The position numbers and the translations under genes are program-made. Shown piece after piece: positions 26,555-34,071 of a DNA stretch of 64,000 bases. Source of the DNA: RHLJ01 sp040222455. GTDB lineage: Bacteria; Bacteroidota; Rhodothermia; Balneolales; Balneolaceae. The notes under the pieces are model-generated. The model worked only from the letters and a program-made list of their open reading frames with translations. It was not told where the DNA came from and ran no database searches. The first letter of the stretch is position 1, and each line of letters starts with the position of its first letter. The stretch spans positions 1-64,000 of the forward strand of contig JAVKDD010000023.1 in the NCBI GenBank assembly GCA_040222455.1, in the 5' to 3' direction.

Positions 26555-27463
26555 TTGATTAAGATTAGACTTCAACGCAAAGGACGAATTCGTCGTCCTA
26601 TATATCATATCGTAGTTGCCGATAGCCGCTCTCCAAGAGATGGTCGTATTATCGAGCAAGTAGGACGTTATGATGGCGTTACCGAAAAGAAAGAGACCAT
26701 ACTGAACGAAGACCGTATCATGTATTGGTTAGAAACCGGAGCACAACCAACCGACTCTGTTCGCAAAATCCTTAGACATGAAGGCTTATTGTACAAACGT
26801 CACCTTGTGATGTGGGGTAAAAGCGAAGAAGAAATTGAAGCCGCTCTCACCGAATGGAAAGCATACCGCGATTCTAAAACTGATAAAGAATTAACTCGTA
26901 AAGAGCAAGTTCAAGCTTCATTAGCCGCTGAAGAAAAAGCAGTAAGAGAACAAGTTGTTGAAAAGGCTAACAAAGCTGCCGCTGAACTTGAAGCTGAGCA
27001 GGCATTAGAAGAGGCAGCTGAAGATGAAACCGCATCTGAAGTTGAAGAAGCCGCAACTGAGGCAGAAGCAGAGGTTGAAGTTGAAGAAACGCCTGCTGAA
27101 GATTCTGCAGAAGAAGAAGTTGCAGAAGTACCAGAGCCTGCTACCGCAAAAGAAGCCGCTGAAGCAGTAGAAGAAAATATTGCCGAAGTTACAGAAAAGC
27201 CTGCAACTGAAGAAGTAGTTGAAGAAGCTGATACTGAAGAAAAAGCGGAGGTTGAAGTTGAAGAAACACCAGCTGAAGAAGTAGAAGAAGAGGCAAAAGA
27301 AGAAGTTAATGCAGAAGCAACTTCACAAACTTCAAGCGACATGACAGCAAAAGAAGCTATCGATCATATCAACGACACCGACCTTGCTGAATTAGCTGGT
27401 TTTGTTACTGATGGTGAAGATCGTAAGACCGTTCTTGCTGCTTGGGAAGCTAAACAAGCATAA
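26555..27463 (+). CDS. rpsP: 30S ribosomal protein bS16 with long acidic C-terminal extension
   Basis: Residues 1-85 are bS16 (MIKIRLQRKGRIRRPIYHIV, VADSRSPRDGRIIEQVG). The start is TTG at 26555, supported by GAGGAAAC just upstream and by family alignment; no ATG is available. The 302-aa length is more than three times the bS16 core. A helical linker (about 86-150) leads to a Glu/Ala-rich tract (about 150-255) with the unit EVEVEETPAE twice, and then a compact end (about 262-302, TAKEAIDHINDTDLAELAGF). Bacteroidota bS16 proteins often have tails, but this one is long and carries an apparent mini-domain. It heads rpsP-rimM-trmD-rplS. Confidence 0.95.
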   Translation: MIKIRLQRKGRIRRPIYHIVVADSRSPRDGRIIEQVGRYDGVTEKKETILNEDRIMYWLETGAQPTDSVRKILRHEGLLYKRHLVMWGKSEEEIEAALTEWKAYRDSKTDKELTRKEQVQASLAAEEKAVREQVVEKANKAAAELEAEQALEEAAEDETASEVEEAATEAEAEVEVEETPAEDSAEEEVAEVPEPATAKEAAEAVEENIAEVTEKPATEEVVEEADTEEKAEVEVEETPAEEVEEEAKEEVNAEATSQTSSDMTAKEAIDHINDTDLAELAGFVTDGEDRKTVLAAWEAKQA

Positions 27464-27478
27464 TACATTCGGGCTCCT

Positions 27479-28021
27479 ATGATTGAAGGCGCCAATACAT
27501 CACCTTTTGTCCAGATTGGGCATATTGTTAAGTCACAAGGGCTCAAAGGAGAACTAAAAGTTCTTTTTGAATCTGATTCGACTGAAACGATAGAACAAAT
27601 CTCGGTTTTGTATTTACGTAACGATCGTGGAGACTTTTATCCCTGCCGCATTGCAAACCTAAGGGTTGATGGAAAGGGAAATAAAATTTCGTTCTTTGTA
27701 CAATTTGAAACAATCGCTGATCGGACCTCCGCAGAAGCGCTTAAAAACAAAGCTGTTTTTGTTGAAACAGAAATAGCTGAGCAGTTTTTTAGTGAACAAT
27801 TAGAAGAAGAAACCCTGATTGATTATGAAGTTCTAAATGATCGAAATGAATCAATCGGGTTAGTAATCGACTTTCTAGATAGCGGAGCACAAATAGTGAT
27901 AACTGTTGCGACAACTTCTGGTTCTTTACTTATTCCAATGGTAGATGAGTTTGTAACCGAGGTAGATAACAATACAAAAACAATTAAATGCCAAAATCTT
28001 AACGTTCTGGAAGATTTATGA
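27479..28021 (+). CDS. rimM: Ribosome maturation factor RimM
   Basis: RimM assists late assembly of the 30S head and contacts uS19. The 180-aa protein has the N-terminal beta-barrel (QIGHIVKSQGLKGELKVLFE) and a C-terminal PRC-like barrel ending in GSLLIPMVDEFVTEVDNNTKTI. The gene follows rpsP by 15 bases and overlaps trmD by four, the conserved rpsP-rimM-trmD-rplS order. Confidence 0.94.
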   Translation: MIEGANTSPFVQIGHIVKSQGLKGELKVLFESDSTETIEQISVLYLRNDRGDFYPCRIANLRVDGKGNKISFFVQFETIADRTSAEALKNKAVFVETEIAEQFFSEQLEEETLIDYEVLNDRNESIGLVIDFLDSGAQIVITVATTSGSLLIPMVDEFVTEVDNNTKTIKCQNLNVLEDL

Positions 28022-28713
28022 TTCGAATTGATATCATATCTGCTGTTCCGGCATTGTTAGATGGGCCATTAAATCACAGTATTGTTAAACGAGCGAGCGA
28101 TAAAAATCTGGTAGAAATTTATGTGCATGACCTTCGGGATTACACCGAAGACAAGCATCGCAAAATTGATGACTACCCGTATGGTGGCGACCCTGGAATG
28201 GTGCTAACTCCTCAGCCAATTTTTAGCTGTATTGAACACCTTACCAGTGAAAGAACTTACGATGAATTGATTTTTACCGCGGCAGATGGAGATGTTTTTG
28301 ATCAAAAAGCAGCAAATGCACTTTCGATGAAAAAAAATATTCTCATCTTGTGTGGACACTATAAAGGCGTTGATCAGCGAGTAAGAAACGAGTTAATTAC
28401 CAAAGAATATTCTATTGGTGATTATGTGCTTTCAGGGGGAGAACTTCCCGCTATGGTTATAACCGACGCTATTGTGAGGCTTTTGCCCGGAGCAATCGGA
28501 GACGCCGGAAGCGCACTAAATGACTCGTTTCAAGATGGTTTGCTTGAAGCCCCGGTGTATACTCGACCTGCTGAGTTTAAGGGGTTGAACGTGCCTGAGG
28601 TATTAAGAAGCGGCGATCCAAAAAAGATCGAGGCTTGGCAACAAGAGCAATCTTTAAAGCGAACAAAAGAACGAAGAAAAGATTTGTACGAAAATTATAA
28701 GAAAGAATATTAA
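28018..28713 (+). CDS. trmD: tRNA (guanine37-N1)-methyltransferase
   Basis: TrmD makes m1G37 next to the anticodon, preventing frameshifting. The 231-aa SPOUT methyltransferase shows the knot motifs LCGHYKGVDQRV and YSIGDYVLSGGELPAMV, plus DDYPYGGDPGMVL near residue 55. ATGA overlap couples it to rimM. The length matches the shorter members of the family. Confidence 0.97.
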   Translation: MIRIDIISAVPALLDGPLNHSIVKRASDKNLVEIYVHDLRDYTEDKHRKIDDYPYGGDPGMVLTPQPIFSCIEHLTSERTYDELIFTAADGDVFDQKAANALSMKKNILILCGHYKGVDQRVRNELITKEYSIGDYVLSGGELPAMVITDAIVRLLPGAIGDAGSALNDSFQDGLLEAPVYTRPAEFKGLNVPEVLRSGDPKKIEAWQQEQSLKRTKERRKDLYENYKKEY

Positions 28714-28748
28714 CATCTCTCTTAATGAGAGATTTAACACACAGAAAA

Positions 28749-29108
28749 ATGGATAAACTAAAACTAGTTGAACAAACTTTAGTAACTGACAATCTACCGG
28801 AATTTTCAGCCGGTGATACAGTGAATGTACATTACCGTGTACGTGAAGGTGAAAAAGAAAGAATTCAGCAATATCAAGGTGTTGTAATTTCTGAAAGAGG
28901 TAGCGGCCCAAATAAAACCTTTACCGTTCGCAAAATGAGTGGAAGTATTGGCGTTGAGCGTATTTTTCCGCTTAATTCGCCATTTATTGCACAGGTTGAT
29001 GTGGTTCGTAGAGGTAAAGTAAGACGTTCTAAACTGTTTTACTTGCGTGAACTTCGCGGAAAAGCGTCTCGTATTAAAGAGCGTGACACTAAGAAAACTA
29101 AAAAGTAA
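28749..29108 (+). CDS. rplS: 50S ribosomal protein bL19
   Basis: bL19 sits at the subunit interface. I start it at MDKLKLVEQTLV (28749), the family N-terminus, giving 119 aa; an in-frame ATG at 28725 would add eight residues without family support. The core GDTVNVHYRVREGEKERIQQ and SPFIAQVDVVRRGKVRRSKL is typical. It is the last gene of the rpsP operon and is followed by a terminator. Confidence 0.95.
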   Translation: MDKLKLVEQTLVTDNLPEFSAGDTVNVHYRVREGEKERIQQYQGVVISERGSGPNKTFTVRKMSGSIGVERIFPLNSPFIAQVDVVRRGKVRRSKLFYLRELRGKASRIKERDTKKTKK

Positions 29109-29143
29109 GCTCTTTACTTTTCAGCGTTACGGAATTGTGAAAC

Positions 29144-29176
29144 ACCGGGTCATGTACAAAAATGGCTCCGGTTTTT
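29144..29176 (+). terminator. Terminator of the rpsP-rplS operon
   Basis: ACCGG (29144-29148) pairs with CCGGT (29168-29172), with an inner CAT/ATG pairing, and is followed by a T-run to 29176. It lies about 35 bases past the rplS stop. The stem is interrupted, so efficiency is uncertain. Confidence 0.6.
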
Positions 29177-29222
29177 CTATTTTAAGAACTCATTCACTCT
29201 CATCGAATAAAAACCTCTCGCA

Positions 29223-29780
29223 ATGAATATTATAATCTTTGGACCTCCCGGCGCCGGTAAAGGCACGCAAGCAGAGCTTTTGACTAATGAATATTCTATC
29301 CCACATCTTTCAACAGGGAACATCTTCCGTGCAGCAATAAAAAATAAAACGCCTCTTGGAGTAAAAGTTAAGTCCATTCTTGATGATGGAAAACTCGTGT
29401 CTGATCAAACTGTTGTTGATTTAGTTGCTGAGGAGCTAGCGGATAAAAAATATTCTAATGGTGCCATATTTGATGGTTTTCCTAGAACTGTAGTTCAAGC
29501 CGAAGCTTTTGATTCTCTTCTAGAATCTAAAGGGAAAAAAGTGGACTCTTTTATTTCTCTCGAAGTCCCTGATAAAGAATTGATTAAGAGAATCCTTTCG
29601 AGAGGGCAAGGGAGATCTGATGACACTGAAGATGGAATTAAAAAAAGACTTCAAGTTTATCAAAATGAGACCGCCCCTGTATTAGCCTATTACAAAGGAA
29701 AAGGCTTAGTTCAAGAAGTTGATGGAACTGGAACGGTCGAAGAAACTTATACTCACATTAAGGAAGCCATTTCTTCATAA
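29223..29780 (+). CDS. adk: Adenylate kinase
   Basis: Adk interconverts ATP + AMP and 2 ADP. The 185-aa protein has the P-loop GPPGAGKGTQA at residue 7, the AMP-binding STGNIFRAAIKNKTPLG, DGFPRT near 80 and the short LID (RGQGRSDDTEDGIKKRL). The short LID places it in the ~190-aa class without the zinc finger. Stop codons of adk and the convergent glpF are one base apart. Confidence 0.97.
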   Translation: MNIIIFGPPGAGKGTQAELLTNEYSIPHLSTGNIFRAAIKNKTPLGVKVKSILDDGKLVSDQTVVDLVAEELADKKYSNGAIFDGFPRTVVQAEAFDSLLESKGKKVDSFISLEVPDKELIKRILSRGQGRSDDTEDGIKKRLQVYQNETAPVLAYYKGKGLVQEVDGTGTVEETYTHIKEAISS

Positions 29781-29781
29781 T

Positions 29782-30492
29782 TTAAAATGATAGTTGTAAG
29801 TATACTCCTGCAGCTAAGATACCGCCAATAATTGGTCCTAGAACGGGTATCCACGAATAACTCCATTTACTATTTCCTTTTCCTTTAATTGGAAGAATAG
29901 CGTGTGTAATACGTGGTCCAAGATCCCTGGCGGGGTTGATAGCATATCCTGTCGTTCCTCCTAAAGACATTCCAATCCCAAAAACTAATAACCCAACAGG
30001 TAATGCGCTAATTGAGCCAAGCCCCACCTCAGGCGCTGCTAAATACAACACGCCTAAAACTAAGATAAATGTTCCAAATATCTCAGAATATAGATTATTA
30101 AATGTGTTCTTTATTGCAGGAGCGGTACTGAATACGCCCAATTTTGTAGCTTGATCTTCTGTCTCATCAAAATGACTTCTAAAATGAAGCCATATTGCAA
30201 ATGAAGCAAGAATAGCACCAATAAACTGTGCTATGATGTAGCCCGGAACTAGTCCCCATGAAAACTTTCCTGCGACTGCAAGACCTATGGTTACTGCTGG
30301 GTTGATATGCGCGCCACTAATTTCCGAAGATACAAATACAGCGACAAATACTGCAATTCCCCATCCCCAATTTATAAGAATCCAGCCACCTCCCGAACCG
30401 TATGTTTTCTTTAATGATACATTGGCGTTTACACCAAGTCCTAAAACAATCAAAAGAAAGGTTCCAAGTACTTCTCCGAGATATGCTTCCAT
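29782..30492 (-). CDS. glpF: Glycerol facilitator / aquaporin family channel
   Basis: A 236-aa inner-membrane channel with six hydrophobic helices and two NPA motifs (HINPAVTIGLA near residue 62; YAINPARDLGPR near 185). The Asp after the second NPAR is a mark of glycerol-conducting members. The location downstream of glpK and glpD strongly supports glycerol uptake. Other polyols and water may also pass. Confidence 0.93.
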   Translation of the reverse strand: MEAYLGEVLGTFLLIVLGLGVNANVSLKKTYGSGGGWILINWGWGIAVFVAVFVSSEISGAHINPAVTIGLAVAGKFSWGLVPGYIIAQFIGAILASFAIWLHFRSHFDETEDQATKLGVFSTAPAIKNTFNNLYSEIFGTFILVLGVLYLAAPEVGLGSISALPVGLLVFGIGMSLGGTTGYAINPARDLGPRITHAILPIKGKGNSKWSYSWIPVLGPIIGGILAAGVYLQLSF

Positions 30493-30498
30493 AGTTTA

Positions 30499-30593
30499 CA
30501 TTTGCGAGGGTCCCGTCGTAGACAAGCCCGTTGCAATCTCCAGTTTTTTACTCGAAAAGGAGATCGCTTCGTCGGCAAGCTCCTCGCGAATGG
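30499..30593. repeat. Paired inverted repeat, GCGAGGAG family
   Basis: The left arm reads CATTTGCGAGGGTCCCGTCG and the right arm, read on the opposite strand, CCATTCGCGAGGAGCTTGCC. Both continue to an AATCTCC or GATCTCC end. It is a 95-bp imperfect palindrome between glpD and glpF, of a different family from its neighbour at 30604-30690. Confidence 0.7.
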
Positions 30594-30603
30594 TTTATAT
30601 TTA

Positions 30604-30690
30604 TATCATTTTGAGCCTACTGCCGAATAATCTGCAAAACTTCTGATTGTGTAGATTATTCGCTTTTGCACTGAAAGACTGTTTTAGGTC
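30604..30690. repeat. Paired inverted repeat, GTCAT family
   Basis: Inverted arms share GCCGAATAATCTGC on one side and GCGAATAATCTAC read from the other. The outer ends (ATCATTTTGAG and AGTCTTTCAG) are diverged. It lies directly beside the GCGAGGAG-type element in the glpD-glpF gap. Confidence 0.55.
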
Positions 30691-30697
30691 TATTACT

Positions 30698-32260
30698 CTA
30701 TTCCAAAATATAATTCTTTGCCAGAGCTTCGTATTCTTTTACTTCTTGTTGAACCCAATCCTCACTATAACCAAACTCTTCAGCAAGAAGCCTTCCAACT
30801 TCAGGAGCCATTTCAAGTGACGCTTTTGCATCTAGCAACAAGGCTCGTGTCCTCCTAGATAGAATATCTTCTATAGTAATTGCCAGCTCATTTCTAATGG
30901 CCCAAATAACTTCTCCTTTTAAATAGGGTAGGTTTGAATGAAGCCGTTCTTTCCATACGGAGTTTTCCTGAATCAGTTTTTTTACCCCAACTTCATCTGA
31001 GCCATAAACGTGTAGATGATTTTCCATATCTACATTTTTGAGCCAACCATGAATGCGAAGTCCTTCTGTTTTACATTGCACATTTTCAAGTCCAGCAATT
31101 ACAGCCGCTTGATTTATCGTATCCTCAGCCATTCTTCGGTATGTTGTCCACTTACCCCCTGCAATAGTCACCAGTCCAGATTCTGAAACCTGAAGGTGAT
31201 GGCTTCTTGAAATCTCCGATGTAGATTGAGCGTTTTTTGGTCGAACTAATGGTCTCAATCCTGCAAAAACACTTTTAACATCACTCCGTTTTGGATTTTT
31301 AGTAAGATATTGTTTGGCATGGCGCAGAATAAAATTAATCTCATCTTCTAATGCAACTGGTTCCAGATTCGGTTTATCTATGGGGGTGTCCGTAGTTCCA
31401 ACCAGTGCTTTACCATGCCAAGGAACTGCAAATAGAACTCGTCCATCATCGGTATGAGGAACCATAATTGCGGCATCACCTGGAAGAAATTCTTTGTCCA
31501 GTACAAGATGAATTCCTTGAGCACATTGAATTATATCTTCATGGTTCTTGTCATCCATCGACAAAATAGAATCAGAAAAAATCCCCGTAGCATTAATTAC
31601 CACTCTTGCATTAATCTGCATCGAACTTCCATCGATCATATCTTGCGCCATCACTCCAGTAATCAAATCAGAACCGTTTTTCAAAAGTCCTGTTACTTTC
31701 ATATAGTTGATAGGAATTGCGCCCTCATCCGCTGCTGTTTGAGCAAGGTTTATTGCTAATCGAGAATCATCGAATTGGCCATCATAATAAATAGTACCAC
31801 CATTTAAGCCTTCAGGTTCAAGTGTTGGGATTTTTTCAAGCACCTCTTCTTTAGATAGACTTTTTGATTTTTTAATTCCCAGTTTTCCTGCAAGCGCATC
31901 GTAAACCTTCATTCCAACACCATAAAAAGGTCCATTCCACCATTTATAACTCGGAACTATAAATGATTGATGACTAACTAAGTGAGGTGCGTTTTGAATA
32001 AGCAACCCTCTTTCTTTCAAGGCTTCAATTACCAAAGTAACATCGCCTTGTTGGAGGTAACGAACTCCGCCATGCACCAACTTTGTACTTCGACTTGAAG
32101 TACCTTTTGCGAAATCATGCATATCCAAAAGTAGTGTTTTGTAACCCCGAGAAGCAGAATCCACCGCACACCCCAAACCCGTAGCTCCGCCTCCAATTAT
32201 GAGTACATCCCAATAATCATTGAATTCTTTGATGGTTTTTAAAAAGTCAGCTCTATTCAT
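30698..32260 (-). CDS. glpD: Aerobic glycerol-3-phosphate dehydrogenase
   Basis: GlpD oxidises glycerol 3-phosphate to dihydroxyacetone phosphate at the membrane and passes electrons to quinone. The 520-aa sequence has the FAD motif DVLIIGGGATGLGCAVDSAS near residue 18, followed by KLVHGGVRYLQQGD, which is diagnostic of the family. VGTTDTPID and the C-terminal DAO-C domain (WAIRNELAITIEDILSRRTR) are present. It lies between glpK and glpF on the same strand, separated from both by palindromic repeats. Confidence 0.97.
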   Translation of the reverse strand: MNRADFLKTIKEFNDYWDVLIIGGGATGLGCAVDSASRGYKTLLLDMHDFAKGTSSRSTKLVHGGVRYLQQGDVTLVIEALKERGLLIQNAPHLVSHQSFIVPSYKWWNGPFYGVGMKVYDALAGKLGIKKSKSLSKEEVLEKIPTLEPEGLNGGTIYYDGQFDDSRLAINLAQTAADEGAIPINYMKVTGLLKNGSDLITGVMAQDMIDGSSMQINARVVINATGIFSDSILSMDDKNHEDIIQCAQGIHLVLDKEFLPGDAAIMVPHTDDGRVLFAVPWHGKALVGTTDTPIDKPNLEPVALEDEINFILRHAKQYLTKNPKRSDVKSVFAGLRPLVRPKNAQSTSEISRSHHLQVSESGLVTIAGGKWTTYRRMAEDTINQAAVIAGLENVQCKTEGLRIHGWLKNVDMENHLHVYGSDEVGVKKLIQENSVWKERLHSNLPYLKGEVIWAIRNELAITIEDILSRRTRALLLDAKASLEMAPEVGRLLAEEFGYSEDWVQQEVKEYEALAKNYILE

Positions 32261-32282
32261 ATTTACAACCTATTATTATCAC

Positions 32283-32390
32283 GGCCATTCCGTGCTTGAC
32301 CCAGAATCTGCAAAGTTTAAAATTCTAATTTATTTCTCTTCAAAAACAACGCTCCTTCCCCAGCAGATCCTGAATCAAGTTCAGAATGAC
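32283..32390. repeat. Paired inverted repeat, GTCATTCTGA family
   Basis: The left arm reads GCCATTCCGTGCTTGACCC and then AGAATCTGC. The right arm, read on the opposite strand, is GTCATTCTGAACTTGATTC and then AGGATCTGC. The pair is 108 bp, lies between glpK and glpD, and is the clearest relative of the element at 24260-24361. Confidence 0.75.
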
Positions 32391-32435
32391 AACGTTTTTG
32401 TTTACTCATTGCTCACTCCTCATAACTCAATACTT

Positions 32436-33929
32436 CTATTCAATCCACTCTTTGCTTTTTTCTACAGCTTTGTTCCATTTGAATAAAAACTCTTTCGTCT
32501 GATCTAAGTTCATTTTTGGTTCAAAGCGCTTGTCTTCTTGCCATTGTTCTTTAGTTTGGTCGGTATTTTCCCAAAAGCCAACAGCTAAACCCGCTAAGTA
32601 AGCCGCACCAAGGGCGGTAGTTTCAAGGATTTTAGGTCGAACGATCGGAATCTGCAAAATATCTGACTGAAATTGCATTAAGGTATCATTAACTGTGGCA
32701 CCTCCATCCACTCGGAGTTCTTTAATATCTATTCCGGAATCTGCCTCCATAGCTGAAAGTACATCCTTTACCTGAAAAGCAATTCCTTCGAGCGCTGCAC
32801 GAGCTATATGTCCAGCAGTAGAACCTCGAGTTAAACCAAAAATGGACCCGCGTGCTCTTTGATCCCAATGTGGTGCCCCCAACCCTGCAAAGGCGGGAAC
32901 TAAATACACCCCTCCATTATCTTTCTCCGAAAGTGCTAATTTTTCAATGTCTGAAGAAGACTTAATAATTCCCAATCCATCCCTCAGCCACTGAACTACT
33001 GCCCCGGCGATAAAAATTGAACCCTCTAAAGCATAAATGGTTTTATTATTGTAGCCATACCCAATGGTTGTCAATAAATTATTGTTCGATTCAATCGCTT
33101 CTTCACCCGTATTAAACATGATAAATGATCCGGTTCCATACGTGTTCTTCAACATTCCTGGCTGTAAACACATTTGCCCAAATAACGCCGCTTGTTGGTC
33201 TCCAGCAATTCCTGCAATAGGAACTTCATGAGCAAAAATGGTTGTTTTTGTATGGCAATAAACCTCACTTGAAGACTTAACTTCTGGTAACATACTTTCT
33301 GGAATTCCCATCAACTCCAGAAGATCTTCGTCCCATTTATGCTCTCTAATATTATAAAGCATCGTTCTTGACGCATTAGTTACATCAGTAACATGGGTAT
33401 CTCCTTTAGTGAAATTCCAAACCAACCAAGAATCGATCGTTCCAAAAGCCAATTTCCCTTGATTAGCTTTTTCTCTTGCTCCATCCACATTTTCTAATAT
33501 CCATCGAACTTTAGTTCCGGAAAAATAGCTATCAATGATAAGTCCTGTTTTATCCTTAACCTTTTCGGTCCACCCTTCATCACGAAGATGATCACAGTAA
33601 TCAGATGTTCGGCGGTCTTGCCAAACTATGGCATTATAAATAGGCTTTCCCGTTTCCCTGTCCCAAACAACGGTTGTTTCACGTTGATTTGTAATCCCAA
33701 TTGCAGCGATATTTTTTCCATCAGCCCCACTAGCAGTAATTGCTTCCGCAACAACTCCTGCCTGAGTTTTCCAGATTTCATTCGGGTTATGTTCTACCCA
33801 TCCATCTTTTGGAAAATGTTGTTGAAATTCTTTTTGAGCTACTGCTTTAATTTCTCCTGAATGATCGAAGACAATGGCCCTGGAACTAGTCGTTCCCTGG
33901 TCGATTGCTAAAATAAATCTCTTTTCCAT
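32436..33929 (-). CDS. glpK: Glycerol kinase
   Basis: GlpK phosphorylates glycerol to glycerol 3-phosphate. The 497-aa FGGY-family kinase begins FILAIDQGTTSSRAIVFD, with GITNQRETTVVWD near residue 80, AGIAGDQQAALFGQ near 240 and VDGGATVNDTLMQFQSDIL near 400. The length is normal. It is the first gene of the glpK-glpD-glpF series, and together the three supply glycerol uptake and conversion to dihydroxyacetone phosphate. Confidence 0.98.
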   Translation of the reverse strand: MEKRFILAIDQGTTSSRAIVFDHSGEIKAVAQKEFQQHFPKDGWVEHNPNEIWKTQAGVVAEAITASGADGKNIAAIGITNQRETTVVWDRETGKPIYNAIVWQDRRTSDYCDHLRDEGWTEKVKDKTGLIIDSYFSGTKVRWILENVDGAREKANQGKLAFGTIDSWLVWNFTKGDTHVTDVTNASRTMLYNIREHKWDEDLLELMGIPESMLPEVKSSSEVYCHTKTTIFAHEVPIAGIAGDQQAALFGQMCLQPGMLKNTYGTGSFIMFNTGEEAIESNNNLLTTIGYGYNNKTIYALEGSIFIAGAVVQWLRDGLGIIKSSSDIEKLALSEKDNGGVYLVPAFAGLGAPHWDQRARGSIFGLTRGSTAGHIARAALEGIAFQVKDVLSAMEADSGIDIKELRVDGGATVNDTLMQFQSDILQIPIVRPKILETTALGAAYLAGLAVGFWENTDQTKEQWQEDKRFEPKMNLDQTKEFLFKWNKAVEKSKEWIE

Positions 33930-34071
33930 TAGTACTCCTCTTATATATTAACAACATGCCAATATGTTTGAAAAAGTTGGAAAATGGAAATCAATAAATA
34001 GGTATGAATAGGTTTTTAAAATCCCATCAATTACTTTCATTTTATATCTCCGTAATTCAATTAAGAATTTT

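Noticed and set aside
26911..27342. Serine/alanine-rich reading frame antisense to rpsP
   Set aside because: It is the mirror of the Glu/Ala-rich tail codons and has no independent support.
33675..33690. TGTTTCACGTTGATTT as a third parS site
   Set aside because: Only the left half matches the consensus; the right half diverges, so it is unlikely to bind ParB. It lies inside glpK.
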